64,000 bases of DNA from Novosphingobium sp. TH158 (lineage in GTDB: Bacteria; Pseudomonadota; Alphaproteobacteria; Sphingomonadales; Sphingomonadaceae): positions 186,001 to 250,000 of the forward strand of contig NZ_PKRT01000002.1 in the NCBI RefSeq assembly GCF_002855555.1. The letters are read 5' to 3'. Both the position numbers and the translations under genes were made by a program. Numbering within the stretch: the stretch's first letter is position 1; each line of letters starts with the position of its first letter. The notes under the pieces were generated by a model. It was not told where the DNA came from. It saw nothing but the letters and a program-made list of their open reading frames with translations, and did not search any database. Shown here piece after piece: positions 55,334 to 63,560 of the stretch.

Positions 55334-56662
55334 GTGAGGAAAATCCCAGCGAACCTGGCACTTGTTGCGCTGACGGCTTCGTCGTTCGCGGCGTTCGCAA
55401 CAACTTCCCCTTCTACAGCACAAAGCAGCGTGGGAGCTGCCGAATGGTCGCAGGTACCCAAGGACGTGCGCTATTGCGTCAACACCGCCCTTCTGTCCAA
55501 GAAGAACACAGTCGATCGCATCGAGGCGGCAGGAATCAAGCCGACCGACGCGCGAATTCTCAAGGCGGTCGAATTTTGCGGCAAGATCATGCCGTTCAAG
55601 CCAGCTAAGGATTTCGCCTGCGATGCAAGGAATGCCAGGGGCGAAACGGTCCGGTCCGTGTGCAGCCAGTCTTTCGCGATCGAGAGCGAACGGGGGCTTA
55701 CGCCTGTTTCGCGTGACGAATATATCCAGGCAGTCGCGCTTGGCCAAAAGGTCAAGATCGCGGTTTTCGACAATGCCGCCATCAGGGAAGCGTCGGGCGA
55801 AAAATACATCGGCCAGGCCAGCAGCCTGACGGAGAGAATCAGCGCAGCCGACCGGGCCCTCGCAGGAGAGCTTTACCGGCAGTATGAGAAAAGCAGCACG
55901 GCAGGCGAAGACTTCCGCCTGCTTTACCGGCTCCCGAACTCCTCCCGGAAGACCTACATCGATGTGAATTCGCTCAGGGACCTGTTCGTCGCTGGCAGGA
56001 ACTACCGGTACTATACGCTGCTGACGATCGATGGCGGCTATGTGTCGCACCAGAAATACGTCATGGACTGCCAGAGGAAGGTTCATGGCCCGGCCGGGAT
56101 CACCGAGATAGAGCGCGGCCTTGACACCTGGTGGCCCTGGCGGGTCAAGGATCCGTACAAGGGCATCATCCTGACCCAGGACGATCCGCAGGCAGAGATT
56201 TCCTATGTCTGCGACGATCGCAACATCCGGATGGGCAGGCTTGCGGCAAGCGAAATCCTGGGCAGCGACGAGTATGCCAAGCTTCAGGTTTCGTTCGCTG
56301 CGGCCATGAAGGAGCGGGATCGCAAGCTGGCCGAGGAAAAGTTCAAAGCGCCAAGGGGATACTATCTTGCCTGCGCGGGCCGCAATTCCTTGAAAGATTA
56401 CAACATGGTGTTCGTAAACTGCCAGAGCCGCGCCGATGTGGTTGCCAAATTCAAGTGGGCCCTTGGCAAACTGAACGGCGGCACCACCGAATATGAAATG
56501 ATCATGGCCCGCAACTGCTATCAGCAGTTCGTCAAGTTCAACCAGATGGATGCCATGCTCAGCTCCGATCCGCAGATCCTTGGCGGGCTGTTCGCGACCT
56601 GCAATGGCGGGCTTGCCGGCCTTCAGGGTCCGAGTGCCTTTGACGCGTCAAAGCGCAAGTAG
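55334..56662 (+). CDS. exported ten-cysteine protein of unknown function
   Basis: A 442-residue protein with a signal peptide (ANLALVALTASSFAAFA). The mature part has ten Cys (for example YCVNTALL, EFCGKIM, FACDARN, MDCQRKV, YVCDDRN, LACAGRN, VNCQSRA, RNCYQQF, ATCNGGL), suggesting five disulfides in the periplasm or outside. No known domain is recognised. The start is taken as GTG 55334, with GGAG seven bases before and a typical signal peptide; ATG at 55280 is an alternative. It follows the cop operon by 110 bases and by eye is less GC-rich than neighbours, so recent acquisition is possible. Confidence 0.65.
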   Translation: MRKIPANLALVALTASSFAAFATTSPSTAQSSVGAAEWSQVPKDVRYCVNTALLSKKNTVDRIEAAGIKPTDARILKAVEFCGKIMPFKPAKDFACDARNARGETVRSVCSQSFAIESERGLTPVSRDEYIQAVALGQKVKIAVFDNAAIREASGEKYIGQASSLTERISAADRALAGELYRQYEKSSTAGEDFRLLYRLPNSSRKTYIDVNSLRDLFVAGRNYRYYTLLTIDGGYVSHQKYVMDCQRKVHGPAGITEIERGLDTWWPWRVKDPYKGIILTQDDPQAEISYVCDDRNIRMGRLAASEILGSDEYAKLQVSFAAAMKERDRKLAEEKFKAPRGYYLACAGRNSLKDYNMVFVNCQSRADVVAKFKWALGKLNGGTTEYEMIMARNCYQQFVKFNQMDAMLSSDPQILGGLFATCNGGLAGLQGPSAFDASKRK

Positions 56663-56738
56663 GCTGGAAAACGCCGCTTAGGCAGCAGATCGGCGCGGCC
56701 AGCCACGCGGGCTGATCGCGACGTTGCGTCTTGCGGCC

Positions 56739-58061
56739 TTAGCGCTGCCCGTCCCGCAGGAGGGCGGGTTCGCCGAGTGCCCTTTCCAGCTCTGCGCGGA
56801 ATTTCGGGTGAGCCAGCCCGATCAGGGCTTCGGCTCGCTGGTGAAGCGACTTGCCCTTCAGGTCTGCCCAGCCGAATTCGGTGACGATAATGTGCGTATC
56901 GTTTCGCGGTGTGGTTACGGGGCCGGTCAGGGAAGGCACGATGCGCGACACTTCCCCGCCCCGGGCCGTGGACTCGCAGGCGATGATAGATTTTCCGCCC
57001 CTTGAAGCGGCCGCCCCCCGGACAAAATCGAGCTGTCCGCCCGAACCGCTGTATTGGCGGCCGAGGAGATGCTCCGAATTGCAGGCACCGCCAAGGTCGA
57101 CCTGAAGGGTGCCATTGATCGAAACGACATTGTCATTCTTGGCGATGTGGCGCGGATCGTTGACGACCTGGACAGGCAGCGAATGGATCGACGGGTTGTC
57201 GTCGATGAAATCGTAGAATGCCCGGTCGCCCATCGCAAAGGTGAACACGCTGCGACCGGGGTACGTGGTCTTTGCCTTGTTGGTAACGGCACCGCACTGG
57301 ATCAGCCGGGCCAGCGCCGGGGTGAACAGCTCGGTATGGATGCCAAGGTCCTTGCGGTCTTCCAGCAAGGCGCAGACGGCCATCGGCAGCGTCCCGATAC
57401 CGGTCTGGATGCAGGCGCGATCATCGATCATGTCGGCAATGGTGCGGGCAATCGCCAGCTCTGCATCACTCGGCTGGCCGCAGGTGATTTCCGGAAGCGC
57501 AGCGGCATGCTCGACGATCGCATCCACCTCGGAAACGTGCAGCAGGGAATCGCCAAACACCCGCGGCATGGCCGGGTTTACCTCAACGATGAGGCGGCGG
57601 GCACTGCGCGCGGCGGTTGAAGTGTAATCGTTGCTGGTGCCGAAGGTGAACCAGCCATTGCGATCCATGGGCGAGACGCAGGTGATGCAGGCATCGAGCT
57701 CGACCCGTTCTGTCAGCAATTGCGAGGACTGGCTGAAGGCCACTGGCACGAACTCGATCGCATCGGCCCCGAGCTTCGAGACAAGGTCGCGTTCCACCTT
57801 GCTCAGGAACATGCAGTGCGGGCGAACCCGGCCGAGCAGTTCCGGCTTCAGGACCGTACGTGCGGCGAGTTCAAGCGAGTGGAAATACCACAGCCGCAGG
57901 TCCGAAAGCGCCGCCTTCTCCACGCGCTGGGCCAGGGCTTCAAGCAGGGCGGGAGGCTCGGCGACCGCCATTCCCATCGCCAGGTTCATGCCCGAGCCTA
58001 TCGCTGCAACGGCTTCGCGGGCATCGACCAGCTTGGAGCGATAGAGTTCCCGAGGGTTCAC
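56739..58061 (-). CDS. acetyl-CoA hydrolase/transferase family CoA-transferase
   Basis: A 440-residue CoA-transferase of the 4-hydroxybutyrate/propionate type. The late motif GSGGQLDFVRGAAASRGGK is characteristic, TGIGTLPMAV and LGIHTELFT precede it, and the catalytic Glu is probably Glu244 in HTEL. It moves CoA between an acyl-CoA and a carboxylate. It overlaps the enoyl-CoA hydratase gene by four bases. The exact acid is not readable. Confidence 0.88.
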   Translation of the reverse strand: MNPRELYRSKLVDAREAVAAIGSGMNLAMGMAVAEPPALLEALAQRVEKAALSDLRLWYFHSLELAARTVLKPELLGRVRPHCMFLSKVERDLVSKLGADAIEFVPVAFSQSSQLLTERVELDACITCVSPMDRNGWFTFGTSNDYTSTAARSARRLIVEVNPAMPRVFGDSLLHVSEVDAIVEHAAALPEITCGQPSDAELAIARTIADMIDDRACIQTGIGTLPMAVCALLEDRKDLGIHTELFTPALARLIQCGAVTNKAKTTYPGRSVFTFAMGDRAFYDFIDDNPSIHSLPVQVVNDPRHIAKNDNVVSINGTLQVDLGGACNSEHLLGRQYSGSGGQLDFVRGAAASRGGKSIIACESTARGGEVSRIVPSLTGPVTTPRNDTHIIVTEFGWADLKGKSLHQRAEALIGLAHPKFRAELERALGEPALLRDGQR

Positions 58062-58807
58062 TTGGCCACTCCTTGTCCCCGCCTGCTGAAGGCCGCGATG
58101 CGGTCTTCGTAATCAGGTGCACGGCCGGGCTCGTTATCGCGCTGGTACTGCAAGGCCTGTTCAAGCGACATCCCGTCGGCAAGGCGCATCAGCCGCTTGG
58201 TATGACCATTCGTATGCCACGAGTTGGCAAGGATCTGCCCGGCAAAACCGGCGAGCCGGGTTTCGAACTCCCCTTCCCCGGCGAGAAGGTCGACCAGCCC
58301 GATGGCATGGGCTTCGGCTGCGGAGTGAACCTGCCCCGTCATCATCATTGCCTTGGCCGCCTGGGCACCAATCCGGCGGGGCAGGCGCTGGACCATGCCC
58401 CAGGCACCCACCAGCCCCCACTTCCCATGAGTATCGGCAAAGCGAGCCCCGGCATCGGCGACGATGAAATCGCAAGCCAGCGCCAGTTCGAGACCGCCTG
58501 TATAGCAGACGCCGTGAACAGCCGCGATCGTCGGCTGGGGCAACGCCGCCAGCCGGTCGATAATCCGCGGCTTGAACTGGAGTGTCCCCGGCGAGATCGA
58601 CGTCAGATCCGCGCCAGAGCAGAAACCCCGGCCACTGCCGCGCAGGACAACGCAGCCGATTGTCTCCGTCTGCCGCTCAAGATCGGCCAGATGGGCGTCG
58701 AACTCATGGAAGCTCTCGTTATCCAGAGCATTAAGCTTGTCAGGCCGGTTAAGCGTCAGGGTGGCAAGGCCATCCCGGTCTTGGCGCAGAACACGCGCCT
58801 CGCTCAT
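58058..58807 (-). CDS. enoyl-CoA hydratase/isomerase family protein
   Basis: A 249-residue crotonase-fold protein: LTLNRPDKLNALD at the N-terminus, GRGFCSGADL (first oxyanion-hole strand) and VHGVCYTGGLELALACDF (second). It may hydrate an enoyl-CoA or catalyse a related reaction. The ATG at 58807 overlaps the stop of the upstream nitronate monooxygenase-like gene, and its stop overlaps the CoA-transferase start, so all three are one translationally coupled operon. Confidence 0.85.
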   Translation of the reverse strand: MSEARVLRQDRDGLATLTLNRPDKLNALDNESFHEFDAHLADLERQTETIGCVVLRGSGRGFCSGADLTSISPGTLQFKPRIIDRLAALPQPTIAAVHGVCYTGGLELALACDFIVADAGARFADTHGKWGLVGAWGMVQRLPRRIGAQAAKAMMMTGQVHSAAEAHAIGLVDLLAGEGEFETRLAGFAGQILANSWHTNGHTKRLMRLADGMSLEQALQYQRDNEPGRAPDYEDRIAAFSRRGQGVAK

Positions 58808-59799
58808 GCAGGGACTCCCCGGGAAAGGGCGGCGCGGGCAGCATCCGCCATGTCGGGCACGCCGCAGGCGGCGACATATTCGTGTTGCAGGCGTTCGACC
58901 AGTTCGGCGACAGTGGGCACATCGTCGATCAGGGCGATGCCCTGCCCACCGCTCCAGATGTCGCGCCAGGGGGTCTTGCCCGCAGGCAGGTGCTCGGTGC
59001 TGCGACCTTCGGGAATGAAGAGGTTGTCCGGATCGAGCCCGATCTCCGTCAACGAGGCCTTGAGCCACGACGCGGGGAGCCCGTTGACCCCCCGGGTGTA
59101 GATGACATCGGTCGTGCTGCCAGCCACGAGCATGGCCTTGTAGGCATCGGGCGCAGCGGATTCACGGGTGGCGATCATGCGCGTCCCCACATAGGCCAGA
59201 TCGGCGCCCAACACCTCGGCTGCGCGGATGGCCGCGCCGGTAGAGATTGCCCCGGCCATCACGACAATCCCGCCAAACATGCGCCGGACCAGCGGGACAA
59301 ACGCCAAGTGGCTGATGGTGCCCGCATGTCCGCCACCGCCGGCACCGATGCATACGATCCCGTCGACTCCCGCTGCAGCAGCCTTTTCGGCAAAGCGGAC
59401 GCTGGTGGCATCGTGGAAGTGGAGCAGGCCGTATTCCTGGACCAGCGGGGCATTCTCGGTCGGGTTGCCTACCGAGGTGACGATGATCCGCACCCCATAG
59501 CGACGGCAAAGGTCGAGATGCTGGCGGAATTCATCGCGGCCGAACGTGGGCGAGATGTTGACCGAAAGCGGGCCGACCTTGCGATCGGGATGGGCTGCGC
59601 CGAACCGGTCAAGCGCATACCTTACCGTGCGAAGCTGCTCTTCCAGATCCTCCAGGTCGCGGCAATGGTTGCGGGTCAGAGATCCGATCACGCCTGCCTT
59701 GCAGCAGGCAATGGCCAGTTCAGGGCCACTGACGAGGAACATCGGCGCCGCAAAGGCGGGCAGTGTCAAATGGCTGCGCAGATCGTCAGGCAAAGGCAT
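58804..59799 (-). CDS. nitronate monooxygenase-like FMN protein
   Basis: A 331-residue FMN-dependent TIM-barrel protein of the NMO/2-nitropropane dioxygenase family. It shows LPAFAAPMFLVSGPELA at the start, SVNISPTF, CIGAGGGGHAG (FMN phosphate site) and VVMAGAISTGAAIRAAEVLGADLAYVGTR-type segments (read in parts). Many members act on nitronates, others as enoyl or quinone reductases. Leading an operon with a crotonase and CoA-transferase, it may take part in a CoA-thioester catabolic route. Confidence 0.82.
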   Translation of the reverse strand: MPLPDDLRSHLTLPAFAAPMFLVSGPELAIACCKAGVIGSLTRNHCRDLEDLEEQLRTVRYALDRFGAAHPDRKVGPLSVNISPTFGRDEFRQHLDLCRRYGVRIIVTSVGNPTENAPLVQEYGLLHFHDATSVRFAEKAAAAGVDGIVCIGAGGGGHAGTISHLAFVPLVRRMFGGIVVMAGAISTGAAIRAAEVLGADLAYVGTRMIATRESAAPDAYKAMLVAGSTTDVIYTRGVNGLPASWLKASLTEIGLDPDNLFIPEGRSTEHLPAGKTPWRDIWSGGQGIALIDDVPTVAELVERLQHEYVAACGVPDMADAARAALSRGVPA

Positions 59800-59885
59800 G
59801 ACACGGTATCTATCACTGGATTGCAGTCAGGGAAGACGCCATTTCCGGGCCGGCAAGGGCGAACGCCGAATGCCGTCTCTCGCCT

Positions 59886-61316
59886 TCAGAATGGGATAAA
59901 CAGCTCGAACCGGACCGTGTCGGCGGTTGGCTGGTTGAATGATACCGAGCCCCTGTGCAGGCGCGCAACCTGCGATACGACGTAGAGGCCGATACCCTCC
60001 CCTTCGCCGATCTGCCCCTCGCCGCGCACCTTGAGGGCAAAGATTTCACCCTGAAGATGGACAGGATCGGATACCAGGTTCGTGACCGAAAACAGAATGC
60101 CCATCCGCTGTTCGCAAATTTGCAGTTCGGCGTGCACTACGGTCTCAGGTGGCGAATACTTCAGGGCATTGTCGAGCAGGTTACGCAATGCCAGCCGCAT
60201 GAGACCAGGGTCGACAGCGATGAACACGGGCTCGCTCGGACAGGCAATGTCCAGCCGGTGCTGCATGGCCGAAGGGCAATCCTGCGCCGCGAACCTAACG
60301 AGATCGGTGATCTCGATTGCATGTTCCGCATTGCTTTCCTTGCGATGGACCAGCGATGCGCCGACAATGGCGTTGGAAAGAGCCAGCGTTATCGCTTCGA
60401 TGATGGTCTGGACGCGCGTGGCCATCGCCTGAAGGCGCTTGTTGGATGACTGGTGGGATGCCTGCTTCAGTTCCGCGATGATCGTCTGGATTGCCGCCTG
60501 GGCGTTGTTGAGCGGCTGGCGCACTTCATGCGTCAGCAATTGCAGCAGGATCAGCCTCTCCTGCCCCGATTGCGACAGTTGCCGGTTGTATTCGCGCAGC
60601 AGCCGCGAATGTGCGCCAAAGCTCGCCTTGCGGCGATCAGCCAGGCGGTGCAGCCGCGCCATCCGGCCGGTAATCAGCCATAGGAAGCCGATCTGGAGAA
60701 AAACGGTCACCGCGATCAGCACCGCAAGCGAAAGCATCTGCGAGAGTTGGGTTCCGACAAAGGCCTGCTGCTCCCCGAAGGGATAGGCCTTTGGCAGGCG
60801 CAAGCTCAGCATGACGAAGGAGACTGAAAAGGTAGTCATCAACAGCCCCCTGGCCGGCAGGCCCCGCCAGGCGCGGTTATTGCGCATAGCGAGCCATGCT
60901 ACGCCCGAAAGAGCCATTCCCCCGAGGCTCAGTGTCACTAACCGGTAAGGCGTGGTGAAGATGTAGCATGCGAGCACGAACACTGCGGCGGTCAGTGCCA
61001 CGAAGAGTGCTGGTCGCTGTCTGAAGGCCCGCTGTGCGACGGCGCTCAGACAGACAAACTTGATGAATGCCCCCAGCAGGGCGAGGGCTGAATTCGTGGC
61101 ATTGAACAGGTTGGACGCATCAGGCTGATTGGCCGGGTAGGAATACAGCGAGATGCCGGCGAGGAAGTTGCTAAACACCCATACGTAGGCGAGACGGCGA
61201 TAGTGCTCGTCTGCCACGAAGATGATGCACATGCTGGTCGTTGCAAGCAAGATGCTTTGCAGGATTACAGCTGAAAGAACATTATCCAGCACCATGCGAC
61301 CCGTGTTTCCCTTCAT
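59886..61316 (-). CDS. membrane sensor histidine kinase (HK1)
   Basis: A 476-residue kinase with six to seven membrane helices in residues 8-217, a short linker, and a HisKA/HATPase core. The H-box is LTHEVRQPLNNAQAA with His263, the N-box NLLDNALKYSPPE and the G-box GEGEGIGLYVVSQVA. No periplasmic or PAS domain is seen, so sensing probably occurs in the membrane. It is the third gene of the set, 136 bases after the related kinase HK2. A 7-bp hairpin with a ribosome-site-like loop precedes its ATG. Confidence 0.88.
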   Translation of the reverse strand: MKGNTGRMVLDNVLSAVILQSILLATTSMCIIFVADEHYRRLAYVWVFSNFLAGISLYSYPANQPDASNLFNATNSALALLGAFIKFVCLSAVAQRAFRQRPALFVALTAAVFVLACYIFTTPYRLVTLSLGGMALSGVAWLAMRNNRAWRGLPARGLLMTTFSVSFVMLSLRLPKAYPFGEQQAFVGTQLSQMLSLAVLIAVTVFLQIGFLWLITGRMARLHRLADRRKASFGAHSRLLREYNRQLSQSGQERLILLQLLTHEVRQPLNNAQAAIQTIIAELKQASHQSSNKRLQAMATRVQTIIEAITLALSNAIVGASLVHRKESNAEHAIEITDLVRFAAQDCPSAMQHRLDIACPSEPVFIAVDPGLMRLALRNLLDNALKYSPPETVVHAELQICEQRMGILFSVTNLVSDPVHLQGEIFALKVRGEGQIGEGEGIGLYVVSQVARLHRGSVSFNQPTADTVRFELFIPF

Positions 61317-61322
61317 TGCGGA

Positions 61323-61345
61323 CAGTCGGCTCCCTCGACCGACTG
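61323..61345 (-). promoter_or_regulatory. hairpin presenting a ribosome site before HK1
   Basis: CAGTCGG and CCGACTG form a perfect 7-bp stem around a 9-base loop. In the HK1 mRNA the loop contains GAGGGAG, the only ribosome-site-like sequence before the ATG at 61316. Folding could tune HK1 translation or act as part of the HK2-HK1 intergenic control. Confidence 0.45.
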
Positions 61346-61452
61346 CACCGCTTCTTGTTTGCGATCAGCGCTGAGGGGAATTCACCCGGCCAGACACGAT
61401 CTTCATCAACCTACACTCTCTCCTCCGCCGGCATACTGCGGGCTTCTCCGGA

Positions 61453-62844
61453 TCAGGCCGGAATAAAGAGATCGAAAGTAACGACACTTGGCGAAGCCTG
61501 ATGGTACGCCAGAGTGCCGAAGTGCACCTTCGCGGTTTCGCTGGCGATAAACAGGCCGACGCCATAACCTTCATAGATCTTGTCGACGGAGCGCTTGCCT
61601 TTTTCAAACAGGTTGCCGTGCATCGACAGGTCGTCAGCAAGTTCATTGGTCACGGAGAATTTGATGCCGAAGCTCGACTCATCGACGATCACGCGGAAGT
61701 CTATCGCGGATCCGCGCGGGGAGTAGCGTACCGCATTGTCCAGAAGGTTGCGCAGGCAAAGGCGCATGAGAATCGGATCGCAATCGAGGAAGATTTCGTT
61801 TTCGGTCCGGGTGAAGCCGATTCTGTGCTGTTCATTTACCGGACAGTCCAGAATCGCAAGTTCGCAAACGGAGATGACATCGACCGCCTTGAAGCTGGCC
61901 CCCGCACCGCGCTCGATCAGCGTCGCTCCGGCAATTGCATTCGACAGGGTCAGGACAATCTCGTCCAGCACCGTCTGGGTCTTGCTTACCGTGCTCTGCA
62001 ATTTGGCAGGCGTTGCCTGCGGCAGCGCCATCTCCATCACGATTGCCTGCAACGCAGCCTGGGCATTGTTCATAGGTTGGCGCACCTCGTGCGTGAGCAT
62101 GCGCAAAAAACCAAGCCGCTCCTCCGAGCGCCGTGCCGCATCTTCCTCGGCAGCCTTTGCAAGACGATTGCGTTCTGCCGCCCGTGTCGATCGCCGCTCT
62201 GCCAGCACCCGCTGTCGCGTCTCGCGCTTTGCCAGCAGTCCTATGAAGGCGACCTGCATGAAGAACGACAGCACAATGATCGCGAGGACCGAGACGATCT
62301 GGTTATGGTTGCTGCCGTAGAATTGCACCTCGTTGCCGATCGGATAGGCCGTGAGGAACCGGGGAAACAGGATCATCGATCCCACAACCGACGCAAAGCT
62401 CATGAGATTGTAAGCCCACGACCCACGCCAGTAGCGGGACTGGACAAGACGGAACGCGGAGGCCGCCATAGCGAGCATGCCGCCACTGGATATGAAGAGC
62501 AGATGGTAATTTCTTGGCACGACGTGCGAAATCAGGACGAGGCCAACCGACACAACCGCCAGCACTAGGTAGGTACGGTTGCGACGCCAGGTGATCCTGC
62601 CATCGCCCAAAGCCAGCCCCTTCAGCAGCCCGGCAATGATGACATACAAAGGATAGGTTATTCCGAAATATCCCGTCGGCGTTCCCAACGTGGCTGAGAA
62701 GTAGACGCCGATTACCCCGAACACGTTGGAGATCAGCCACACGGCCTTGTGCCAATCCGACTGCCCCACCATGATGATGCAGAGCGAGAAGGCGATAGCC
62801 TGACCCGTGTAGATATAGCCGACAGTCTCAACCAGGGAGATCAT
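61453..62844 (-). CDS. membrane sensor histidine kinase (HK2)
   Basis: A 463-residue kinase with about seven membrane helices (residues 8-205), a highly charged linker helix (about 206-245, rich in Arg and Glu) and a HisKA/HATPase core: LTHEVRQPMNNAQAA with His252, NLLDNAVRYSPRG, and GYGVGLFIASETA. The core is clearly related to HK1 (same H-box LTHEVRQP-NNAQAA), so the two probably arose by duplication. It overlaps the response regulator stop by four bases, marking it as that regulator's direct partner. Confidence 0.9.
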   Translation of the reverse strand: MISLVETVGYIYTGQAIAFSLCIIMVGQSDWHKAVWLISNVFGVIGVYFSATLGTPTGYFGITYPLYVIIAGLLKGLALGDGRITWRRNRTYLVLAVVSVGLVLISHVVPRNYHLLFISSGGMLAMAASAFRLVQSRYWRGSWAYNLMSFASVVGSMILFPRFLTAYPIGNEVQFYGSNHNQIVSVLAIIVLSFFMQVAFIGLLAKRETRQRVLAERRSTRAAERNRLAKAAEEDAARRSEERLGFLRMLTHEVRQPMNNAQAALQAIVMEMALPQATPAKLQSTVSKTQTVLDEIVLTLSNAIAGATLIERGAGASFKAVDVISVCELAILDCPVNEQHRIGFTRTENEIFLDCDPILMRLCLRNLLDNAVRYSPRGSAIDFRVIVDESSFGIKFSVTNELADDLSMHGNLFEKGKRSVDKIYEGYGVGLFIASETAKVHFGTLAYHQASPSVVTFDLFIPA

Positions 62845-63560
62845 TCGGCAGGGGCTCCGCCGCCATCATTCCGCACGCCGACAAATTGGTAACCGACGCC
62901 GTGGACTGTCTTGAAGGGAGCGGGCATTCCGCTTTCCTTCTCGATCTTCCGCCTGAGGCGGAAGATCGCGGCGTCCAGATTGCGGTGGTCTGACCCGCCA
63001 TGCATTTCGGCCGCTTCGACCAGATCTGTGCGCGTCACGGGCTGGCCATCCGCGTCCATCAGCCGCAGGATGAGGCGGGATTCAAGGACGCTGAGCGAAA
63101 CTTCGGTGCCATCAGGCGTGACCAGTGCCATGCCGTGCTTGTCGATGGACCAGCCATTATCCCGGGCTTTCGTCTTGGGCGCCCGTCGCCAGACAGACGA
63201 GATCGCATGCGAAACCTGATCGAACCGCACCGGCTTGTTGACGAACATGTCCGCCCCGGCGGCGAGAGCCGAGTTGAAGGCGTCTGGCCCCATGCGACCG
63301 CTGATAACCAGAATGCCGGCATCGGAGCGTGCCCGTATCAGTGCCGTCAGATCGACGCCATCCAGCCCGGGCAAACCTAGGTCGACGATGAAGAAATCGA
63401 ATTCGTCGATCCAGTTGCTCTGCATGAATTCCTCAGCAGAGCCGAACACCTTTGCCTGAGCCTTCCGAAGCTCGAGATACTGGGCAAGAAACTGCGCGAA
63501 GTCCGTATCATCGTCGATGATGCATATGCGGTCGGGAAACATTTCGGTCACTTTACGCAT
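62841..63560 (-). CDS. OmpR-type response regulator
   Basis: A 239-residue two-domain regulator. The receiver has the acidic pocket IIDDDTD, the phosphoacceptor Asp60 in FIVDLGLPGLDG and Lys109 in FVNKPV. The C-terminal winged helix (about 135-230) has LRRKIEKESG and TVHGVGYQFVG, standard for OmpR/PhoB. Two ATGs are possible (63560, 63542) and neither has a strong ribosome site. It is the first gene of the two-component set and probably binds its own promoter region. Confidence 0.93.
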   Translation of the reverse strand: MRKVTEMFPDRICIIDDDTDFAQFLAQYLELRKAQAKVFGSAEEFMQSNWIDEFDFFIVDLGLPGLDGVDLTALIRARSDAGILVISGRMGPDAFNSALAAGADMFVNKPVRFDQVSHAISSVWRRAPKTKARDNGWSIDKHGMALVTPDGTEVSLSVLESRLILRLMDADGQPVTRTDLVEAAEMHGGSDHRNLDAAIFRLRRKIEKESGMPAPFKTVHGVGYQFVGVRNDGGGAPAE

